A stretch of 64,000 nt of DNA from Aaosphaeria pasadenensis (lineage: Eukaryota > Ascomycota > Dothideomycetes > Pleosporales): positions 1,736,001-1,800,000 of the forward strand of contig JAKLMB010000001.1 in NCBI GenBank assembly GCA_022813625.1, in the 5' to 3' direction. The first letter of the stretch is position 1; each line of letters begins with the position of its first letter. The notes under the pieces are model-generated. The model was given only the letters and a program-made list of their open reading frames with translations. It was not told where the DNA came from and did not search any database. Both the position numbers and the translations under genes were made by a program. This document shows positions 55,439 through 64,000 of this stretch, piece after piece.

Positions 55439-58400
55439 GGGACGGGCCTGGTGAGCAGGCTGTGTGCGAAGGACGGATACTTTTAAGGGAAGGCAAATGC
55501 GTTGGAGGTGATTGGCGAATATGATTGGTGACAGTTATTTTGACTATGAATTCTATAATCAAATATTGTTCTAATGTGCTTTCGTTGGATGTGTGAATGT
55601 ACATGTCGAGTGCGTGCCCGGCGGAGGATGGGAAATGGGAATGGGAGTCGGTGATGGATGATGGGAATCCACTGTGTGCTGTTACCCCCCTGTCATGTCT
55701 GTCTGTCAGTTGTTACTGCCAACCCCCACTTTGTGACATCTCGCGATGGGGCTCAATTGGAACAGCGAGAGGTGACGAGCGTCTAAGTATCAACTGTCTT
55801 GAATATTGATTGATGAATTTTGGGGTACTGTAGTTGGAACATGCTATTGTCAACTGAATAATCTTATTAAATACCTTGCTGTCGTCTCTGTGATTTATTG
55901 TTTTGATAGAAAAGTAAGCTCAGGTATATACATTAGGAGGTACACAAGAGAAGACGGAAAAAAACTTCAAAAATTTCCCACAACATCAACTCACCAATCC
56001 CAATTCCCCGCTGTATCTTCGGAAGAAAGGGTAAACATCCCGCCTCGAATCTCCAAATCCTCACATTAAGAGGCGGCTCTGCGGCCAGGATTGTCTGGTC
56101 CGATCGTCGATACACAGATACAATATAAAAAAAGTAGCCCACGCGCGCACTAACACCTACCTCCCCCGCCGATCATGTCCATGTCGGGGCCATGGAGGGG
56201 TCTCCAACCTCCCCGATGCGGAAGACAGTGGATTGGAATTGGAATGGGGTTAGGAGGGATTGGGTTGTTTGACTGAATTTGTAAATCTGGGTTTTCTGTG
56301 TGTGATGTGGAGAATATGGAAGGTGGATTTGATAGCAAGGGCAAGGGATGGCTGTTCATATCATGCATGTAGGTTGCTGTACCATGGCTCATGTAGGTGA
56401 CAGTACACCCCAGCAATCGTGCTTGTCAGTGTCATCTACGATCTTGAATATTTTTCTTTTCTTTTTTTTCCATTATTGCTCTCATGTTTTGCGGCCGCGG
56501 CGTGGATCTCCTTTGTCGCCGCCCACGCTATATGGTTGAGATATCGCATCGTACAATCGTACCACATCCCGGCCGACAATCATCAACAGTGTCCGAAAAC
56601 GGACCAAGCGATCTCAACAAACCCAAACTCCCCTCCATACACAGAATCCGAAACGTGAAAGCATTATTCCATGTCTACAATCTGTCTACCAGTAGCCCTG
56701 ATACCATCGCTGGAGTTCGAGCGGAGAAATAAAATAAAGCAGATGTCATATCAATCGAATCCGTTTGATAACGAAAATCAACCCACTAACAAATCCACCT
56801 AACCCAACCATTCCGCCTACTAAAGAAGACCCATACCAGACTCGACTCGACTAGACCAAACACTAAAAACCACACCTTACACACGCTAGCATCTCTCTAA
56901 CACCCAAAAGTAAAACATCACTCTAGTAACTCTGTAGCACGCCGACCAAAAAAGTCCCAATACCACTTAACCCACCCACCTACCCACTGGCTAGATCCAA
57001 AAGGACAAAAAGGAAATCTCCCCACTACAGCCTCGCAATAGCCTGAGATATAACTCCACATACATGGAAGGCTACGTCATAGAGAGAAGAGGGTTGAAGA
57101 CGTCAAACGACGACGATGACGGCCCTTGGCGCGCGGCTGGAGCAAACGCACGCATATTCTCTATATAGTTATTACTAGCTTGGATCGCCGTGAAGGGAAA
57201 TCATAAGCATCTACCTAGACAACTACATAGCAAGCATGTAGTATCACAATATCCTCGCGAGAAATTGATAACGTCTAGTACCATCCCCATTCACAAACCA
57301 AACCCTACCTACCTAACCTATCTATATCTACCCTAAGTAGCACATACTTCTCAGCCGTACATCCCCCTCCCATGGAATTGGAAACACAAGTGAACACAAA
57401 GAAAACCACGGTTACGAAAACGTGATCGCCGATGATCATCTGTACCGGTGGATCGTGTTCCAGTGTCCGGATTGGTGGTTTTCGATATCCGTGGGTCTGT
57501 CTGTCTGTGGTATGGAGTGTTTGGTACGAAGTATATTTGGTAATAGTCAGTGGACTGAGAGATTGATAAGATTGTGTGGAGAGTTTTGGGAGATAAGGGT
57601 GTCGTTTGATAGCTACTTTTGAAGACGAGTACGTGATATGGGGATATCAATTTGATTGTTTAGTTTGCTAAAATTTTTACTTTTATTTCGTTATATCGTT
57701 GCTGTTATGTGTGTGATATTATCAATTGTATAGGCCTAACTCTTATGGCTTCATATATCTAAATTGATGCACCATGAGAGTAGATATCAGCAACAGTGCC
57801 ACCCCATACCCCAATTATCACAAAATCAGCAACTAACAACCATTTCCCCAGATAAGTCACTCTAATGTACTCTGGGGTATTCAATCCCAATATCGCCCGA
57901 CTCACCGCTATCAAGTACCCCACAAGTAAGAGGTACATACATACCTATCTGCGAAGCTGATAGCCAACCCCAAATTATGATTAGCCAGCCTTATCTCCCC
58001 CCCTCCCCCATATCAGCAGCCTTCGACGGCGCACGCAGGTAAGACGAGCACGCCATGCCGTTTGCAATAACAAAGCAAAGACCCCAAAGGCCAAGGTCAC
58101 ACAACAACATCCCCACCCACCCCATGCTCACCTCCGTCCCTCATAGACCGGTTTCCGATCCTGACCGCTGCCCTTTCGGGGCCAGTGCTTCGCGTGGAGG
58201 TGGAGTCGATCATGCCTTTCGACCCCCTCCTCTTCGGACAAAACTGTTGGGAATGAGGTGGAAGTGTATGCGATGAGGGGGAGGGGAGATGGTGTGGAAG
58301 ACGTCGCTGTCTGATGTCATGGCAGGCAAGCATGTTAATCTACCGTTTGATGGAGAGAAGTGAACGGACGACAGCGCGCAGGGCTCATAGGCTTAGGTAT

Positions 58401-59410
58401 GCCAGCAGTGGTAGAGTGTGCCAGAACCAGACCGGTGTGCGGATCACTTTATCGACGCTCCATTCGTGGACCCTACATAGCCTACCTCCGTATACTTTCC
58501 ATGGATGCGAGGCCTATGCAGGGCGAATTTGGCCCGAGATCTAGACGACGGGTAAGAAACTCGCACTTCTCGGCTCGGGATACCGAGATACGTGCTCTTT
58601 GAGGGAGGGGGTCTCTAGATATGAAAGAAGAGGGGGAGGCGTGGAGGTGCGGGCTGGGGGGGTTCCCCCTCAAGGTTTTGTTGAGATCATGTCATGCGGG
58701 TCGTAGATTGTGTTTACTAGATTGAGACGACGATGCGGGGAGCTTTATGTGGCTGTTTGCCTAGATTATGGTTTTGGATTGAGATATGGAGGTATGGTTT
58801 GCGAAGGTGCAGCTCATCGGTAGGCGAGCACTGTATGTGTTGGATGTTAGATTGCTTGCAGTTGCGACATACTCCTTCGGACAAATGTACCGAGACAAGT
58901 AAGGAGCTGTTCTGGAATGATTCATACTGAAGACACAATACATGGAGTGGATGGTTGTATGAACGTGCCAATGCGTTGATCCGGCTCGTCAAGATTCGGA
59001 ATTATTTCATATGGGTGTGCGATGATACAATGATCTTCGTTCCACGATCATTCGAGTCGATCATTTCTGTTGAGCTTCGTCATTGCTAGGAATCCAAATC
59101 GCGAAACATCAGAGATATCACGATATCGTTTGCCGTGTACAGTTTGAAGGTTTGAGGAGTGGTTTGAGGAGTTGTGGAGATGTTGATCAAGTGGAGATGT
59201 TTGTGGACCCTTAGAGTCCACTTCCCCGCCCCCCTTGGTTCATTCCCTAAAACAGACATCTCGACTTCAACACCAACACCTTTATCTACACCTCCAAGAC
59301 GAGATTATTTAGACGACAAGGGACAAGGCATGGATCCCTCATTCCACGACATGGACGAATCATGTGTAGAGCACGCAGTAAGCCACGCGTATGCAGCCAT
59401 GCTGTTGTGC

Positions 59411-59433
59411 AATGCCATGCCATGCCATGCCAT
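59411..59433. repeat. (CCATG)n microsatellite
   Basis: More than four exact CCATG pentamers in the gene-poor block. Confidence 0.85.
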
Positions 59434-62400
59434 GTCCTCTGCTCATCTATCAGCCCAGCCGTGCAACCATCCATAGGCGCCGTTCTCCACCTCCATTATC
59501 TTCATTCTGCAAGGTAGGAAGCCTACTGCGAGTCTGGGAGCATTTGGGGATGCACCGCTCGAACTCATCAGCGCCAAACCAAACGCCTAGACAGATCTAC
59601 TGTATTCCGCTCTCCACTCCTTACCTCCCTTTTGCACTCTGAGCGGAGACGAAATCTCCACAAAACGGTGAACGGCTCAACCTCGCTCGCAAACCCAACA
59701 TATCGTATGCACAACACAACACCACAAGAACTGTTGTGTAACTATTCTCTCAACGCACTGATGCACGCACACATACAAAGCAAAGAAAAGCGGATAACGG
59801 CGCCCTGGTCATCTCTTTTCGACCAATTCCCCCCCTGCACAGAGCATGAGCTCGAGCATGCGGAGTGCCAACCCCATGCACAACGCTCTTCTCAACAAAA
59901 AAAATATTAGGTATGGTCGACCCCGGATAAGAACAGCCACAGGCCTGTAACAGACAGTGCAGACCGAACTGCGAGCGCTAATGCCTGATCGGTCCGAACC
60001 TCGAGTAATGGATGCGATTTGCTTGTTGACTCTTGTGTTCGTTGCCGATGCTGAGATGAATTATTGTATGGCATGTTTTTACACATCATCTGAGACGAAA
60101 TTCATACCGATTAAACATCGTAACACCACAAATGACACATTACACATATCCGATCGAGTCGATGACATCGCCAATGACCTCATCGAAACGCTCTGTGGCG
60201 ACTTTCACCACTATGATTGCCATACGACGAGTTTACGATGCTTTCGCAGTTCTCGTAATATCGGATTTGTAGACGTTAGTGCGTTGCAACGGGCGACGGG
60301 CGGTCAATGGACACTGCCTACTTGAAGCGAGTCCAGAACGCCGAATAGGCCATCATCAAACTCTCTAGCCACAGAAAATCTCCGGCTTGTGCTCTGCGCG
60401 CCTCGTTATCGGTGCGTTACGCGGCTCAATTGAACGCTGGACTGCGGTTGTGCTGCGACGGGTGCTGTTTGTGTGTCACATCACATCACATCACTCGGAT
60501 GTTGCAGCACGCCAAAGGGAAAATTCGCCATCTTCACTGTAATGCCGATCGCTTTTTTGATGACACATTTTTAGATATGTCCCTTCTCGTCTCTCATGCG
60601 TGTTTACCCCGAACGGATTGGAGATTGCGTAAGAAAAGGCGAGGCCGAAGAGACAGGCGGAAATAAAATGATTATTATTATTTTTTAAACTGGGTCGTGC
60701 CACCAGGGTAGTTCTGTAGGCTCTGCAACTCTAACAGCGATAGGAAAGAGGAAAGAAAGGGTCCCAGCAATGCTAAGACATTAAGGTGTGGCGAGTGCAA
60801 CTCCTGGTGTCTTGCGGGATGCTGCGTTCCTCCTCAACAAAGCCCCAATCCGCCGCCAGTTCCGTCCTCAAGCATCTCCATGAGGGAAGGATTCGACAGC
60901 GGAGCGGGTTCAATGTAAAGAGTTTTCCTCCTCAACCACTGGAGATTGTAGGATGGGTGGTGGAGGAGCGCGCGCGAAACAGAGCCTCCCGCTCCCTGGC
61001 GTCGCTCTTGTTCAAGCCATGTCCATTGTTGCGTGCCGTGTCGTTACTTTGTACGAGTTAAGAAGTAGGACCCCTTCTTTCTTCCCTTATCTCGTCCAGC
61101 TCTTCACACCCTCAGCAATTTTAGACAGTGCTGGTGGTTGCGTTGCGTTGCAGCCCCGGCTCTCCCGTCTTGTTCGAAGGAGTAGCCTCCGCTTAAGCCG
61201 TCCTCTCGCGTCGTCTCACCCAGACCCAACCAAACAAGGATGCCATCCTCGCGTCTGACGGGAACGTTCATCTCGTCAAAAAGGATGCTAGCATTTCTGA
61301 AGTCAGGTCAGGAAAAAAGAGGGGTTCAATAGAGTCAGAGCCAGAGTCGATGGGCGACGAGGGGGAGTGGCGCTAAGCGTCGGCATTATCGTTGATAAGG
61401 TATAGTACAGGCCGCCTTGGTCCTACGTTTGATATCGAATCAACCACATGTGTACTCGTACAGTCTACCTATGCATGCATGCACCCTGTTTTTAGCAATA
61501 CAGTAGGTGTGTACTGCGTATGTACGCCTACGCGGAAAAAGATGAGTCTTACGAATAGAAATCGATGGATGGGAGGTGCATGTCCATAACACGTTGGCGT
61601 TTGATGATCGCGCCGCCGCCGCCGCCGCTTCTGCAGAGATGCCTACAAGTTTGAACCAGCCCATTATGCATGCAAGGATGGAGTGCAGACTGTCCCAGAC
61701 TCTGCGAGGTTCATCCGTCCTGGACGCGTTGAGGTGGTGGTGTATGGCCATGGTGGCTGCACTCTATCATCCCGCACGATTGTTAATAACTGGACCCTGA
61801 TGTGGGGATGTAAATATGAGGCCGCGGCGACTGTAAAATGGTTGAGGATGGCGACGGAGGCAATGCGGAGGGTGGAGAGGAGCGTTATGGGGAGACAAGA
61901 ATGGTCTTTACACGCTATCAACCTACCAAACAGGGTCCACGGAGCGGCATCTATCTTCCTACGGCATAATTATCAAAGATGATTGACGCTCTAGTGCTTC
62001 ACTGTTACATGACGCGTTCTCAACTGTTTATCTCTGCCGTAACCTCACAATGAACTATTGTAAAAGATCCGCATCTGCTCGTTGTAGATCTCGTCTGGAC
62101 TACCTCCCGTCGAGGTTTCAAGTCCTATAGAGAGTAGTACTGAAAGTTCACCTCCCGTGTTGAAGCTATACAGACCCACTGATGAGCCTGCATGCCTCCC
62201 CATGGGTGATCAGAATATCAGGGTCTACCGGCATAAGTGATTGGTTGACTGCAAATACCGATCAGACTCTCTGGTGCATAGGGTTTGTGTATTCGTGTCC
62301 TGGGGGCCAACTGTAAAACATTACATGGTGTCTAGAAGTCTGTCTGCCCTTGTCTCTATCATATGAAAGACGGATATCGGGATATGTCCATTTCTGGTAT

Positions 62401-63609
62401 CCCTTTGAGGGGGCAGTCAGTATGGATGGAAGGTAAATGGTGCCCATGATGTAATCTGATCTGACAGAGAGGGGAGTGCTGCGCAGATACGCGCAACATC
62501 TCCTCACTCCTTCAGCAGTCCGAACGGTCAATTAGGCACGAATGCATCACACATGACGACAAACTTCCAGTCGTGCTTGTGCTGAACGGTGGCACGGAAC
62601 GCAAACTCTCTATTGCGTAGCATTGCAGACGAAGAACGTCATGCTAGGTTGAACCCTAGCAGTGGCACTGTTTGCTATGCTCGGGGGCCCGTCGATCAAA
62701 GGGTTCAGCGGCTTCGCACATCAGGGTCGTCGAGCGGCTGGGGCATGGCATCAAGGGTCCAAAGTGCAGCTAACTCTCTCCCTGCTTCATCTAGACCTGC
62801 AGGGAACTGAACGATGCCTACGCGGCAGTGATTCAACTTCGAACGGATTATCGTAGGAGTAGCGATCACGGAGATGATATCCTGAGAGAGTAACAGCTCG
62901 TCTGAGTCCTCCACATTGTACTACGCAAGTGGGTCTGGATGTGTAAATGTGCTGATTCTAAGACCAGAAACAGTGGAGACTTTTGTTGTGACTTTGATCC
63001 TCCTGCTGGAGAAGAGACAAGGGAAGGCGCGTGGCGAAGAGTTGTCCACTGCTGTGTGTGGCCACAGGTGCGTCTCACGAGTATGTAGGTATGACAGAAA
63101 GAAGGGCTTTGATGGCTACAGTACTGCATAGCGTCCTTCTCCGCCTTGTACGGTCGGGCGAGAGGCTCAGAAGGAGCGCTTGCTCCTCAATCGGGCCAGG
63201 TTGGACTCTTAGCTTGACGCCACCAAGACTACTAGAGACATATGCTGCATTCTGTCTGGGCATGGTCTCGTGTTGCATGTGATTGAAGTTGGTGAGTTGG
63301 AGAACAGAGAGTGTTGGTACGGAAGAGATACGGGCAAGATGATGTGAGGTTGATATCGCAGGAACGTTGCGACGAAGGATTGCATCGTTGCGTTGGAATA
63401 GAACAGATGAAATGATATTGCCAAGTAGGTTGGATAATGATAGGAATGTAAAGTGAACGGGACCTCGAGGTAGTATTGCAGCTTACTTTAATGTATATCT
63501 GTGCTACACTGGCTTTCTAAACAGCCTTCAAAAGGCGTCGACACTGCAGCTTCCCCTTGATTCTTGTCCTTCATTCCGTCCAGATTTCTTTGTTCATAGT
63601 ATCCCTTCT

Positions 63610-64000
63610 TTAAAATCGAAGTATTGGAGCCTCTGTAGGTTCAGGTCGCACTCCGGGCCCCAGCTCGCATGGATGTTTGCCAGTGACTGGCGTGGGGCTG
63701 AAAAGGTCGGAGCACTGGCAACTGTTAGACCTTTCCAAAATCTCTTGGTCCTCACTGTTCAACTTACCGCTCGGGTAGGCGACGGGCAGCCGTAGTTTGC
63801 GGAAGTCCAGCAAACCCAGGAGTGGTTCTCCTCAAAGTTGCATTTCTGAGAGTGTTAGCTGGTTGCAAGAACGCTCCTTGTCCGATTTTATAGGAGGTAT
63901 CAATTTGTCCAGAATCAAAAATGATTTTCCAATGCCCTTCTTGTGGATCCAAGGACTTGTATCTCACCTCTAAAGCATCAGTGGCCCAGCAAGGGTATCT
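63610..64000 (-). CDS. 3' exons of a Cys-containing protein gene, running off the right edge
   Basis: A consistent splice model on the minus strand is 64000-63968 (incomplete), 63845-63768 and 63714-63610, ending in TAA. Both introns have GT donors (GTGAGA, GTAAGT) and CTAAC branch words 8-9 bases before the AG, and all joins are in phase 0. The encoded tail reads YPCWATDALE, then KCNFEENHSWVCWTSANYGCPSPTRA, then CSDLFSPTPVTGKHPCELGPG, ending PILRF. It is rich in Cys and Trp, as in extracellular or luminal proteins. Unspliced frames through the introns also stay open for about 65 codons, so the model is uncertain. I do not recognise the family, and the start lies outside the window. Confidence 0.42.

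Larger units (their letters stand above)
45183..63609. other. About 18 kb without a supportable protein-coding gene
   Basis: Open frames on both strands are short (up to about 180 codons), often low in complexity, and none shows a domain, signal peptide plus fold, or coherent splice pattern. Composition is not the AT-rich pattern of RIP-mutated repeats, and no transposon protein is visible. The block has many microsatellites and some hairpins, listed separately. It may contain a long leader or distal promoter of the PP1-targeting gene, long non-coding transcripts, or fast-evolving genes I cannot recognise. In 62.2-63.3 kb some minus-strand frames (62705-62914, 62866-63129, 63075-63278) look slightly more protein-like but could not be joined into a model. 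Confidence 0.55.

Overview
This window is nuclear DNA of a filamentous ascomycete (Pezizomycotina). Genes carry short spliceosomal introns (mostly 50-70 bp) with GTRNGT-type donors and CTAAC/CTGAC-like branch sites. The recognisable families are fungal: Zn2Cys6 regulator, VPS34, Nse4, Rvs167/Hob1 BAR-SH3, EBP-type sterol isomerase and a CBM21 PP1-targeting subunit. Class and genus cannot be fixed from the sequence alone. Introns were placed by hand from splice sites, frame and family similarity. Multi-exon CDS are given as outer coordinates, with exons listed in the evidence.

Region 1 (about 1.7-20.2 kb) looks like a secondary-metabolite cluster. It holds an ACC-synthase-like aminotransferase, a short-chain dehydrogenase, a Zn2Cys6 regulator, an MFS transporter, a large hybrid NRPS-PKS, an FAD monooxygenase and a glutathione S-transferase. 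The core enzyme reads C-A-PCP-PCP-KS with a terminal ketosynthase. This is the architecture of TAS1, the tenuazonic acid synthetase, but with a second carrier domain and a strongly basic linker between the two. Its KS has Cys, His and Asn where ordinary KS domains have Cys, His and His, as reported for TAS1. The most economical reading is a tetramic-acid (or related acyl-amino-acid) pathway. In it the NRPS joins an amino acid to a beta-keto acyl unit, the KS cyclises and releases it, tailoring enzymes modify it, the MFS protein exports it and the Zn2Cys6 protein controls it. The product is not determined.

Region 2 (18.5-22 kb) overlaps the cluster's right end. Two diverged direct-repeat copies flank the GST gene, two small foldbacks follow, and a pair of CGG-N13-CCG palindromes lies in front of the GST.

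Region 3 (22.2-28.4 kb) carries small or lineage-restricted genes: a 73-aa protein, a 136-aa orphan, a four-helix membrane protein, a secretory protein ending in RDEL, and a DUF6601-type membrane protein.

Region 4 (29-45.2 kb) is conserved housekeeping sequence: a BAR-SH3 protein, an Mte1/Dbl2/ZGRF1-N-type DNA-repair protein, VPS34, Nse4, an EXPERA/EBP protein and a glycogen-type PP1-targeting subunit.

Region 5 (45.2-63.6 kb) is about 18 kb in which I cannot support any protein-coding gene. It has ordinary base composition, many microsatellites and at least two striking hairpins. The window ends in the 3' exons of a minus-strand gene that continues beyond the right edge.
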